Shown here: positions 51,529 through 60,831 of the stretch, piece after piece | Position numbering within the stretch: position 1 is the stretch's first letter | How the letters are laid out: each line of letters begins with the position of its first letter | NCBI GenBank assembly: GCA_026419775.2 | Contig: JAOPGA020000623.1 | Location: forward strand, 33,525-97,524 | Reading direction: 5' to 3' | From: Acrasis kona | Lineage: Eukaryota > Heterolobosea > Eutetramitea > Acrasida > Acrasidae | DNA length: 64,000 nt | Program-made: the position numbers and the translations under genes | The notes under the pieces: generated by a model | Databases searched by the model: none | The model's input: only the letters and a program-made list of their open reading frames with translations | Told to the model about the DNA's origin: nothing

Positions 51529-53202
51529 TCACGCACACAAATTATCGGAGAAACCTTTATGAATACGGTCCCCTTCTTTTCCTTTGAATGTGACAAAGTA
51601 GGGAGGCGTTGTGTCGATTAACTCATGAGCTGTGATGGAACCATCACGATGTATGGTCACGGGAAGAGCCATAAAAGTACCTTTTAAGAATTGGTTTGTT
51701 AAGAACTTTCCTCTATTGTTTATGGCTAATTCCCGAAGGCTGCCCATAAACGAAGCATCATACACGTCAACTATATCAATGAAGTGCTTTTTGAAAAGAT
51801 GTTGTCTAAAGTTTTTTACAGATGGTTCCCCAGAAGATGACCATGCCCCTACACAAATTTCAAAATCACGAGTCCCACACAAACTCCGTTGATTTAAATT
51901 TGCAGAGCCAACAATAATGTATTCGTCATCAACAATCATTGATTTTGCATGGACATAAATCATATTCCTATAATTTATGCCAGTGTCCTCAAATTGTTGA
52001 ACCTTTCCAAGGCATCCAATATAAAGGTAGTCTTGGGGTATTTTGTTGCTTTTGTGATTCTTGAGTGCGGCCCCAATTTCTGAATACATGTACTCAATAG
52101 TTTCGAATTGCAAATATAAAATATGTTGTGTGAATTTGTCATTGGCTGGGTCACACTCGCTCTCTGGGTGCATAGGGAGGATAATGACTACTTTAAAGTT
52201 CTCATCATTTGAGATGGCCTTAATAATTCTATCCACAATGTAGTTTGGAACTTTATTAGGAGCAGTTGCTTCGTGTTCTCTCGCAGTCCATTTGGGAGAA
52301 CCACCAATCAAAAATTGTGTTTCAATGTAAATAAAGTATTTGGAGGACTTGATTGCATTTAAATATGCTGACAAGATAGTTGTGGTAGGCACGGCTTCCT
52401 CACCTTTTGGCAAGTGAGAAAGTAGCAGTTCGACCTGCCATTTACCGACGTCTTTCCTTACTTCTTCACTATGAATTTCTTGTATGTTTTGCGTAGCGTC
52501 TTGGTACCATCTGAATTTGAAGTGCTCTGAAATGTCTGAAACTATACTACCCTCTAGTTTACAATGTACGTCATGCCAAGGTTGTCTGGGTACGTTGTTG
52601 TAGATACACTTGCTCCCAGTTTTATACAGCGAAGTGTTCAATTGGTCGTAATCTGATATTGATTTGTTAAAGAGAAGGTGCTCATCGGTGTCGTATCTTC
52701 CATACGTCATATCTAATCCTCCAATAAATGCGACATCATCGCAGACGAGGATTTTCTGGTGAGATGTAACCGTAAAGACTTCATGTTGTGTGAGACGAAC
52801 GTTGACTCCTGTATTTTTAAATCTCTTCTTGAATAGTTTGTTTTCGTCACTGATGGTGGTGGCCAAATCTATTATTGAGTTGACTTTCCAAAGAAGTATA
52901 TATATTGCTACTCCATTCTTGTTGCGCTCGATAAGAAGGTCATAAAGTGTTTTGTTATCACTTGGATCTAATAAAAGGTCATGACGGAGAGACCACCCAG
53001 CAATGTAAATTCTTTTTTTAGCCGACATAATAGCATTTTTCATTTGTAGATATGCATCTGCTCCGTTAGAAAAGAAATCTATAGTGCAACCTGAATTGTC
53101 TGTCTGCTCTTTCGAAGTTACAGACCATGCTTTAATTGTATCTTCACAAACTTTTCTTGCAAAAGGTTCAGGGTGTGATTTTTTGAGACCCTTATTGCCC
53201 AT
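51529..53202 (-). CDS. Phospholipase D family protein, possibly N-myristoylated
   Basis: 557 residues from ATG 53202; the codon upstream that would extend it is TTG. Two HKD motifs are intact: HQKILVCD (HxKxxxxD) followed by GGLDMTYGRYD, and HAKSMIVDDEYIIVGSANLNQRS. There is no PX, PH or C2 domain, as in bacterial-type and many protist PLDs. Such enzymes hydrolyse phosphatidylcholine to phosphatidic acid. The N-terminus MGNKGLKK has Gly at position 2 followed by basic residues, suggesting N-myristoylation and membrane anchoring; that is inference. Confidence 0.88.
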   Translation of the reverse strand: MGNKGLKKSHPEPFARKVCEDTIKAWSVTSKEQTDNSGCTIDFFSNGADAYLQMKNAIMSAKKRIYIAGWSLRHDLLLDPSDNKTLYDLLIERNKNGVAIYILLWKVNSIIDLATTISDENKLFKKRFKNTGVNVRLTQHEVFTVTSHQKILVCDDVAFIGGLDMTYGRYDTDEHLLFNKSISDYDQLNTSLYKTGSKCIYNNVPRQPWHDVHCKLEGSIVSDISEHFKFRWYQDATQNIQEIHSEEVRKDVGKWQVELLLSHLPKGEEAVPTTTILSAYLNAIKSSKYFIYIETQFLIGGSPKWTAREHEATAPNKVPNYIVDRIIKAISNDENFKVVIILPMHPESECDPANDKFTQHILYLQFETIEYMYSEIGAALKNHKSNKIPQDYLYIGCLGKVQQFEDTGINYRNMIYVHAKSMIVDDEYIIVGSANLNQRSLCGTRDFEICVGAWSSSGEPSVKNFRQHLFKKHFIDIVDVYDASFMGSLRELAINNRGKFLTNQFLKGTFMALPVTIHRDGSITAHELIDTTPPYFVTFKGKEGDRIHKGFSDNLCA

Positions 53203-53427
53203 GCTTCTTAGATTTAAAACTTTCAAAAAAGCGCGTTACTGTAAGGAGTAAGAATTTACAACAAGGTGTTTAAATACCTCAATAAATAATATTAGGTACA
53301 TAAAAGAAGCATCCTTAGCAGTTTATTATATTAAAATACATTAAAATAAACCATTTAGAACGTTTGAAACCTGATCACATCAGATGGATTCTTAGAGATA
53401 CTTTCCGCACTTTACAATAGATGCAGA

Positions 53428-54573
53428 ATGCAGGAGCCACCGCAATGCAGAATATGCTTCAGGTCTGAAGGTGAATTGATAAGCCCCTGTAATTGTTGCG
53501 GGTCTATGCTATATGTGCACAACGAATGCCTAGTCAAATGGCACTACCACAGCAGAGGGAACATTGTGAATTTAGCACAAAGTAGACAAAAACAACATCG
53601 TTCTCAGTGTGGAATATGTAAATATGTAATGAAGGCGGAAATAAAGCGGAAAAGAGGATACGCACATTTTTTTAAGAGCATAATTATAACGGCAGTATTA
53701 TTTTCGATCCTGGTCTACGTAAGCGGGTTGTTGGGACTCTATATTGGAAGAGAAGTTTCCAATTCAACATATCAGTTGTACAAATCAATAACACCTCTAT
53801 TGGAGTATTTTTCGAGGGACATGTCAACATACTTTGAAGATTTATTGGATATCGACCAATGCTATCGCGTGCACACGCAATGGCTGGGAGAACCTCTATA
53901 CAACAACACATTTGTAGTATATAAACACACGCCAGAATGGTGTGAAAATCCCGTCATGGGTAGTTGTGATGTGTTATATGATTCGCTTGAATGTTTGACC
54001 AAAGTAACTAACATAATACTGGACAAGACCAGAGAAGATCATGATGAGCTATTTAAGCCGTTTTGGTACGATAGGTTTCACCTTATTCATAGTCTTAATA
54101 ATAGTTCTGCTTTTATTGATGTTGTTGTGTCCGGATTTTTTGTCGCCTGTTTTGTAACAAGCACCATTCAATTTATTTTTAGAAATTATGAATTTTATAT
54201 ACCACAGCTTGCAGCATGTTGCAACATAATGCTACACATGAAGGATTATATCGTACTACCAGTCATGCCGGTTGATACTGATTCCACGGAATTGAGTATA
54301 ACTTACATATGGTCGCACCTGCTTTTAATGGGGCCTTGTTCTTGGTTGAGGTACTTTTATTTGGCATTTAGTTTCTTGGCCATATTAGATGCTTCAATTA
54401 TCTTGTATCTCCATATGACAACGTTACAAAACAGATTGTTTTTTGCGACACTTGAAAAGTCGTGGGCTGGTTTTATGAGAAGAATGATTACAAAGGGTAG
54501 CTTGTCACAAAACCAAAAGGATCTGGATAAATTTGTTGCCATAGAATTCAAGAATCGTAGTGAAGATAATTAA
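53428..54573 (+). CDS. MARCH-type RING-CH membrane E3 ligase
   Basis: 381 residues. The N-terminal RINGv (C4HC3) is CRICFRSEGELISPCNC, then VHNECLVKW, and CGICKY. Hydrophobic segments follow: IIITAVLFSILVYVSGLLGL, FIDVVVSGFFVACFVTSTI and FYLAFSFLAILDASIILYL, consistent with a multi-pass membrane protein. MARCH-type ligases ubiquitinate membrane proteins to control their traffic. ATG 53428 is preceded by an out-of-frame ATG at 53421. The loop between the first two helices (about 130 residues) carries several Cys and N-glycosylation sequons, so it is probably lumenal. Confidence 0.85.
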   Translation: MQEPPQCRICFRSEGELISPCNCCGSMLYVHNECLVKWHYHSRGNIVNLAQSRQKQHRSQCGICKYVMKAEIKRKRGYAHFFKSIIITAVLFSILVYVSGLLGLYIGREVSNSTYQLYKSITPLLEYFSRDMSTYFEDLLDIDQCYRVHTQWLGEPLYNNTFVVYKHTPEWCENPVMGSCDVLYDSLECLTKVTNIILDKTREDHDELFKPFWYDRFHLIHSLNNSSAFIDVVVSGFFVACFVTSTIQFIFRNYEFYIPQLAACCNIMLHMKDYIVLPVMPVDTDSTELSITYIWSHLLLMGPCSWLRYFYLAFSFLAILDASIILYLHMTTLQNRLFFATLEKSWAGFMRRMITKGSLSQNQKDLDKFVAIEFKNRSEDN

Positions 54574-54690
54574 GATGTAATAAAAATTCAAATTATACAT
54601 TTTGAATTATGTTTCAGACAATGTGAAAGAAGCAATCTAGTTGGTCGCGTCAATTGTAGTTAAAAAATCTCTGATTAATTTATTTCGATA

Positions 54691-54915
54691 CTATTCACAC
54701 GTTAACAAAGTTTTGTCAAGTGCCACACTATAAGACACTGTCGGCTCCATGACGCATTGTCTCTTGAAGGACTCATCCCAAAGTTTTGGGCATTGATAAT
54801 ATGACACGATGTTATAATAAGTAAAGGTGTTTCTAATTAGTTGACATCTTTTGAGAGTCTCACACAACGACATGGTAGTCAATAGTAGAATAACAACAAA
54901 CAGTAATGTCTTCAT
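54691..54915 (-). CDS. Small secreted Cys protein, 74 aa
   Basis: Signal peptide MKTLLFVVILLLTTMSLC, then a mature part of about 56 residues with four or five cysteines (CQLIRN, QCPKLW, RQCVME, LTCE). No anchor. Unrecognised; similar in style to the secreted gene at 9961-10203 but unrelated in sequence. Confidence 0.6.
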   Translation of the reverse strand: MKTLLFVVILLLTTMSLCETLKRCQLIRNTFTYYNIVSYYQCPKLWDESFKRQCVMEPTVSYSVALDKTLLTCE

Positions 54916-55554
54916 TTCTTAGCTTGAAATTAATTAAAAATGGTCAATATCAACAATATTTATCGTTGATGCCTTTTGGACAAAATGAAACAACTTCAAA
55001 CTAATTATAGGATTAAGAACATTTAGATCAAATCTTAAATGACCTTTTTTTATTCAATAAACAATTCAAAGATCACCATCCACATGAGAATCCTCGAATC
55101 CTTTGTAAATAACATTCGCTAATCAGACAATCTATCATCATGGTTATATCAGCCATGGTTGGAATGATTTCATACGAAAAACAGGTCGAGTATCCGATGA
55201 ACCATCATATGTGGGTAACATAGAGATGAAGTACAAAGTACTCCACCTGTGGGTGATTGTTTGTATGTTCAAAAAAAGCCCTAAATGTTGAGTTGACTAT
55301 ACATTGGCGCCTGACGGATAAAAGTATTGTCACAATGCGACGTAACGTCTATCCGACTTTCAAATCGAAATTAAACCGAAAAAGCGGGAACGGGAAGTAT
55401 TATTTTTAATTCCAATCTAGACAAGAATAGATTGGACATGTACAAAAAAGTTAATTCTCAACAACGAATCTTGCCGCCAAACCGGAGTTGCGCACCTATT
55501 TAACACGGAAAAGTTCCACGTTCTCCTAAACAAAAAGGAGAAGAACAAACTGAC
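54916..55554. other. Promoter region with E2F-like sites
   Basis: 640 bp without a gene. Near 55379-55391 an AAAAGCGGGAAC stretch (reverse complement close to TTTCCCGC) and at 55473-55482 GCCGCCAAAC (reverse complement GTTTGGCGGC) resemble E2F/DP sites. They lie about 170 and 75 bp before the small gene at 55555. Motif reading only. Confidence 0.35.
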
Positions 55555-55776
55555 ATGTCACTCGACACCACTGCACCAAACTCTACCAAAATTGCAACAA
55601 GAGCACTCAAAAATCTTACACTAGAGCAAGTCGCTAACGTTACCAAAGTTATCTTGTGTACGCCAGCGTCGAAAAAGTCTGCAAAGGTTCCAAATGCACC
55701 AAAGAAATCAAGAGCAAATCACCGTCGCCTAGATGAGAAGGATCTTGAGTCAGTCAGAAGAAAGTTGTTGTTCTAA
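55555..55776 (+). CDS. Small basic protein with possible cyclin-docking motif, 73 aa
   Basis: MSLDTTAPNSTKIATRALKN... with TPASKK, a CDK-type TP site followed by lysines, and RRLDE and RRKLLF near the end. RKLLF fits the RxLxF cyclin-docking form found in CDK substrates and inhibitors. E2F-like sites lie upstream. The combination suggests a small cell-cycle factor, but this is inference from short motifs. The ATG context (CTGACATGTC) and a clean TAA support a gene. It has no homologue I recognise. Confidence 0.5.
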   Translation: MSLDTTAPNSTKIATRALKNLTLEQVANVTKVILCTPASKKSAKVPNAPKKSRANHRRLDEKDLESVRRKLLF

Positions 55777-55937
55777 GCAAACCAAGGATGAGGTCACGCA
55801 TGTATTATATCAGCACTTTAGGAGTTGGGCTGCACTGTAAAGTTACATTCACAAATAATGAATAAATATAGGTTTAATCATAAACGAGGATTTACACTTT
55901 GTTTGGCAGTGAGGACTTGTCTTTTAGAATGCCTTGT

Positions 55938-56743
55938 TCAGACACTAATCTCAGTGTATGTTACTGGTTGGTAGACGATCTTTTGAACCTTGAGGTCAAT
56001 CTGCATTGTTTGAAGCCAGTCATACTTTTCACCACGGCTTGTCTCCATGACACCACCTATGGAGATGATGAAGCGAAGTCCTATACCTTTATAAATAACG
56101 TGCATCATAGGTTTGTGGAGGGTGCCAACACTATACACTCTTTTTAAGTAGTTGGCAATGGAGACTGTAACCTCTCCTCTCTTCATCTTGTCATTTTTCA
56201 TCCCTGAACATTGATTGAACTCATAAGGATTAATAAAAATAGTGGTTGGTGACGTAGAATCCTTTCATCTCATAGGCATTCCGAAGCGACGTCATGTATC
56301 ATGTCATAAAATTTTTCATCAAGATCTCGACAACTCGTCGGCAGCATCAGCTCTTGCTTTCGGCCGATTTGGCTTGCTTTGTCAAAATCGCGCGAATATT
56401 TTTTCATGTAGAGTGTTGAGGGTATGAATTCTTGACCCGCACCTTGATTGACAAAGGAGCCTGAGTTAATTTTTTGCGCTCTCAATTGGAACCTACCTAG
56501 TTGGTAATGTCTGTTTAAAATTAAATAAGATGTCCATCAAATTTCATTTACAAAAAGTAACAGGAATATATTCTCACCTAACCGACATCCGTTAACATCA
56601 AACACTCGCACCTTCCTTGAACAACGATGACAATGAACCAAGATCAACAACGTCATTGTCATAAACAGGAAAATTATAGTTGTGGGAATCAAGTAGTCCC
56701 CATATGCTTGGGTGACCTGAAGGCTAACAACCTGGGTGTGCAT
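55938..56743 (-). pseudogene. Membrane-protein gene with two frame breaks
   Basis: ATG 56743 opens MHTQVVSLQVTQAYGDYLIP, with one transmembrane helix (TTIIFLFMTMTLLILVH). A splice from 56577 to 56497 (81 nt, longer than the others) joins it to RFQLRAQKINSGSFVNQG... The frame then stops at 56270. The next frames carry NAYEMK, then DSTSPTTIFINPYEFNQCSG and a good final stretch (GEVTVSIANYLKRVYSVG...IIYQPVTY-type end) to 55938. Ignoring two single nucleotides makes it one 3n-long gene. The open frame also runs upstream of 56743 (GAFIPAFG), so an exon may precede. Unrecognised family. Confidence 0.5.
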
Positions 56744-57879
56744 TCCGAAGGCCGGAATAAACGCTCCCCTACAACAACTGATTAGACTGGGCGAAAAAGT
56801 AAAAAGGTACGTGTTTGTGGACCTGTGGATACTTTCAGGTCTGATGTCGATTGGTTTAAGAAAATGATTAGTGGCTTCGATGGAGGATGGAGGTGCCTAT
56901 TGAAGGAAAAACTAACTCAGCAGAGTATGGACATTATTTGCAAGCACAAAGTTTCCTTCCCGAGAAGCGCAAGGTTGATTTAACAGCAAGTAAGCTGCAG
57001 CGCAAATGAGGCTTGGTAGGAATCGAATGTGCTCTTGGTGCGTTTGTCTGCTGTTGAGTGGAACAATGTTGGATTGATCGTTGTCGTTGGTTTTGTTTGT
57101 GTGGACAATGTTGTGAAACGTTGCTGGTGTTGATGCGGAGATTTGGAATTTTTATCTAGAAATTAAGAGTTCACTTCACAAGTCGCTACAGCTCCGGCAA
57201 AATCTAACACTCTCTTCACCACAAGTCTCACAACCATCCGGAGTGTGGAATAATAATAATATGGACATGACCAAGATGATCACAGGACGAGAATCGGTCA
57301 AAAAGATCTTTTTAGACATATTTTTTCAAACTACGGCGGAGATAGCAGGTCTATGCTAAAAAAAGATTCTGGAGCCTGGTTCGGTTATAACAGCATCAGG
57401 TGTTCCAGAAAAAATTTGGAAAAGTACGGGCCTGGACTTGTTTCGAATATGCTTTGATGGTGGTAGCATCAAATGTCGATCATGGTGTTTGTAGAAAGGA
57501 GGCGATGGTGTTTTATTTTCTTTATGGCGACTGCGCGTCTTGATAATTTGTCTCATACACACGAGCGAAACATTCGTCGGTGAATTAATTCGATTAGAGT
57601 TCATCTACAATTGGGTCCTGATTCTTGAAAATCTCCATCTCTGGATGTGAGCCGATCAAATCGCTCTCTTGTCGAACTAAATTCCCTCTTGTGCATGCAA
57701 ATTTTTGGATCGAATTAAATGAAACAAATCGAAAATGTCCAACACATGTTACGAAATGTTTTGAATGTGTAGAATAGTGTTCCAATTCGCTTCGGCTCCA
57801 TTCTTCACATTGACGTGGTTACAATTTTGCGTCGTTAATAATAATAATAATAAATATATAGGTTTATTGGGTACAAGTG
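56744..57879. other. Gene-poor region with weak minus-strand frames
   Basis: Two adjoining minus-strand frames at 57356-57604 and 57594-57785 (the second begins MEHYSTHSKHFVTCVGHFRF) overlap by 11 nt and could be one small gene with a shift, but neither has a recognisable domain. The rest shows no coding character. An (AAT)n stretch lies near 57838-57852. Confidence 0.35.
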
Positions 57880-59540
57880 TCGTTTAAACGAAAAGCGTCA
57901 TCATCCCAAAGGGTCGAAGGACAGTGTCATCTTGACGTAGGGCCCCGTATCACGCCAGTCTACTTTGAATGCACCCCGGATCGAAGCAAGTATGAGATTT
58001 TTTTGGGGGCCGAGGACTCCCTTCTCGGTCTTCCGGAGGTGCACGTTCGACTGCCGGACGTTGCCCTCTTCCTTTTCCTAGCGGGACTGGCTCCCTCACT
58101 CGCTTCTTCTTTTTCTTCTTGTCGTGTTGGTCTTCTTGTTCTTCGGATCGGATTGGATTCTCCTTATTTACTTTTTCTATGCTCTCCAAATATTTCTATC
58201 TGTCCGTCAGAGCCTTAATGTTCTCTTGGAGAATGTTATGACAAGTGATGAGTTAATCGATCTTTTCGTGTATGGTTTTTTCTTTTTGACTTTTTCTTCT
58301 CGGTTGGGGGACTCAAATATAACATGTCGTCGTCACTCTCGTCACTTTCAAAGTACTTGTAGATTGGTTTCGGTGAGGTCAGGGGGATGTTTTGTCTTTT
58401 TGGTGGTGTGGCGGGTCTCTGGGGTGGTGCTTCTTCTTGGGAGTACTCGTAAGATTGGACTGCTTTTGAAATTTGATCCACATTCGAAGGTATCCTGGAG
58501 TTCACTAAGTAGTTCGTTGACAGGTCCTAAGAAATCTCTATCACAGTCTTCTTTAAAGTAGAGCTGGTGGTGTTCATATATTTAGTTTTTAAACACACTG
58601 CATCCATTTTGGATTAGTGAGTGGTTTGAGTTTTGGAGGAATTCGTTGAGATCTTTAACTGCGGTGTAGGATCGGGTTGCGTTTAGGGCCTGGTCCTTTT
58701 GGTTGGGGTTGTCTTCGTGCTTTATGCTGGCATGTTTTAGTTGGTTTTTGTTTTGTTTNTTTTTCGATGTTTTGTTCGTAGTGTTTTGGTAGTTATGTTC
58801 GTGGGGTTTATTTATATCGTGTGTACGTATTTTTAGGTCTAGTTGAGTAATTTCAGTGTATTTTTGTCATTATGTGTTTGGTGTGTGTATAGATGTTTGG
58901 TGTCTCCTTTGTAATGGATCGTCTAAAAAGGTGAATATGTTCAAAGAGATTCAACTTCCCATTTTGAGTTTATAGATCCTTAACGCAGAGGAGGGTATAT
59001 CTTGCTATGTGGTTGTGAATTAGTCTGATAATGTACAGACTGGGTGGACAATGGTGGCTACTCCTGCATCTAGAGTTTGTTTTAGATCCAAAGGTAACTG
59101 AGTATGGGAAAAGGTTTTTACGGAGGAGGGCCTCATCTCCTTGTTAATTAATGTTCATCTCGTTCTTGAGATCCTCCAGCGCGAGGTGTAGTTTGAGCTT
59201 CCCGTTGATATTCCTGGAGAATAACTTGGTCGGAGTATCTTTGATGATCATAATTCCAAATCATACATTTTGTAATCATGCATGTGGTGGCACCAGCATG
59301 TAACGACCATGACGTTTGTCGTAGCTAATAGAGAGCGTCTAGCGGATCCATTGCTGATGATAATACTTCATCTGCGCTTGTATTCATCTCTGTAATTTAA
59401 TCCGATCTGAAATGCTTTTGTGAAATCTCCGTACGCAGATGTGAGCCTATCAACTTGCAAGAGTTAGTTGCATCTTGATGAACGCTTCTTGAGTGTGATA
59501 AAAGACATAAGGTCCAGTAATATGAAGAACAGTGGTTTGA
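57880..59540 (-). pseudogene. Decayed coding region of unknown origin
   Basis: The minus strand gives a chain of protein-like fragments in changing frames with stops between: RLTSAYGDFTKAFQIGLNYR, LFSRNINGKLKLHLALEDLK, QGDEALLRKNLFPYSVTFGS, ALNATRSYTAVKDLNEFLQN, YFKEDCDRDFLGPVNELLSE and, near 58236-58505, KRQNIPLTSPKPIYKYFESD. The last frame is rich in Lys/Ser. An ambiguous base stands at 58759. I do not recognise the ancestor; it may be a dead cellular gene, transposon or virus-like gene. The GC-rich stretch 57930-58120 is unlike the surroundings. Confidence 0.4.
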
Positions 59541-60058
59541 GTCATCAATGTATTTTTAGTTAATTTATTCTGTCGTGCTCCTTGTCACTTTATAGAGGAC
59601 TCTGCTATCGTGGATTGTTATCAATAATAAAGACTCTCATAGCAACAACGTTGAACAAGACCATCTTGTATATACTTATGGTACAGAAGACCTGTTTATT
59701 TTGTCTGGTTTGCAGTAGATTTGATCATCTATACAATCAGCAAGGTCAGACCTATCTTCAAACTCACTATTTCACAGATTTCGACTAAATGCGAAGTATT
59801 TGGGTTTACATCCTAACAAACCCCGATTATGAAAAGCTGACCATACCCAAACATCGATCATAAATAAGTAATAAACAGGCCTAACCATAGTAGATACTGC
59901 AAGAAAATTGATATCATCAATAAAATCGCCAGATAATCTGATGATAGCATTTGTAAATATTATTTGTAAATATTATTTGACACTATTACCTGATTATTTA
60001 ATTATACATACTTGAATGATATATTAAATGATGTTATCACTTTCGTTCACTAAATTGA
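59541..60058. other. 518-bp AT-rich gap
   Basis: AT-rich 3' flank of the NADAR gene. A short direct repeat (TTTGTAAATATTATT, near 59949-59980) is the only visible structure. Confidence 0.4.
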
Positions 60059-60703
60059 TCATTTACTTTCTAATGTTTGGACTAAGGAACCTGCAGCCAA
60101 ACATGTTCTCTTTCTTTTCATCTTTTTTTCGTCTTCACCTTGTATTACCTCTAATTTTCGCTTTCGAGTTTTTTGGCTAATCATGCTCTGATCTCTTAGT
60201 TTCCTCCTGACATTCTCCAACGTAAACTGTCTTATTTTTGGGGTTCCTCTTGTGCCGTGCCATAATTCAGCATCACATGTGGCCAGCAGAACTTGCCTTG
60301 CATCCGCAACCTGCGAAAACTTGCAGAACTGCATCTTTTCTAATGCATCACTCTTGATGAAATTCCATTTTGCCAAGTCTGTTTTAGATAGCGTTATCAT
60401 CTTACGATTCTTCCTGGCCTCATCTCCGTCGCCCCTGCTTAGTTTGCTTCTACTATCCAATGAAAATTCCAATGCCCTTTCTGCACTCGCAATCGCTATC
60501 TTCTTGGCATGAAAACAATGTTCTATCGTTCGGTATTTCTTGCCTTCGTACTCGAAACTGCTAGTGTGAAAGTTGGATAATGTTCGTCTCCAGTTTTTCG
60601 TTAGGTTTGTATAAATGGATGAATCATTCACTTTTTCATTCACGCCCCGGCCTGGCGGCTTATCAGCTGATTTCGAATAGAAGAATAATATGTCTGATGT
60701 CAT
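60059..60703 (-). CDS. NADAR (YbiA/DUF1768-like) family protein
   Basis: 214 residues. FYSKSADKPPGRGVNEKV at the start, then WRRTLSNFHTSSFEYEGKKY and RTIEHCFHAKKIAIAS, and AKWNFIKSDALEKMQFCKFS with VLLATCDAELWHG follow the NADAR pattern (SNF, EHxxxAxK, KW, LL.T.). Known members include bacterial YbiA, plant and mimiviral 'N-glycosidases'; some NADAR proteins remove ADP-ribose from guanine in DNA, others act in riboflavin-intermediate salvage. The exact reaction cannot be told from sequence. A basic C-terminal tail (KRKLEVIQGEDEKKMKRKRT) suggests nuclear entry. Divergent from the OTU gene, 128 bp between starts. Confidence 0.82.
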   Translation of the reverse strand: MTSDILFFYSKSADKPPGRGVNEKVNDSSIYTNLTKNWRRTLSNFHTSSFEYEGKKYRTIEHCFHAKKIAIASAERALEFSLDSRSKLSRGDGDEARKNRKMITLSKTDLAKWNFIKSDALEKMQFCKFSQVADARQVLLATCDAELWHGTRGTPKIRQFTLENVRRKLRDQSMISQKTRKRKLEVIQGEDEKKMKRKRTCLAAGSLVQTLESK

Positions 60704-60715
60704 ACAGTTCGTGTT

Positions 60716-60773
60716 ACAACAAACTATTCGTTGTAATTTTATCTACAACAAACTATTCGTTGCAATTTTATCT
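60716..60773. repeat. 29-bp tandem direct repeat in shared promoter
   Basis: Two adjacent 29-bp copies (60716-60744 and 60745-60773) differing at one base (T/C). Each holds an ACAAC...GTTGT-type inverted pair around AAACTATTC. They fill half of the 128 bp between the NADAR and OTU start codons, so they may be operators for both genes. Confidence 0.8.
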
Positions 60774-60831
60774 ACGGTTAACTTCTGTTTATAGTTAATT
60801 TCCTTATACAAGTGTTAAAGATCGATCAACT

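Noticed and set aside
55899-56147. Plus-strand frame (82 codons)
   Set aside because: Lies antisense to the better minus-strand reading with lysine-rich, hydrophobic periodicity of a real protein.
57880-59540. Naming the decayed block as a giant-virus insertion
   Set aside because: No hallmark viral motif could be recognised by eye; the neighbourhood alone is not evidence.
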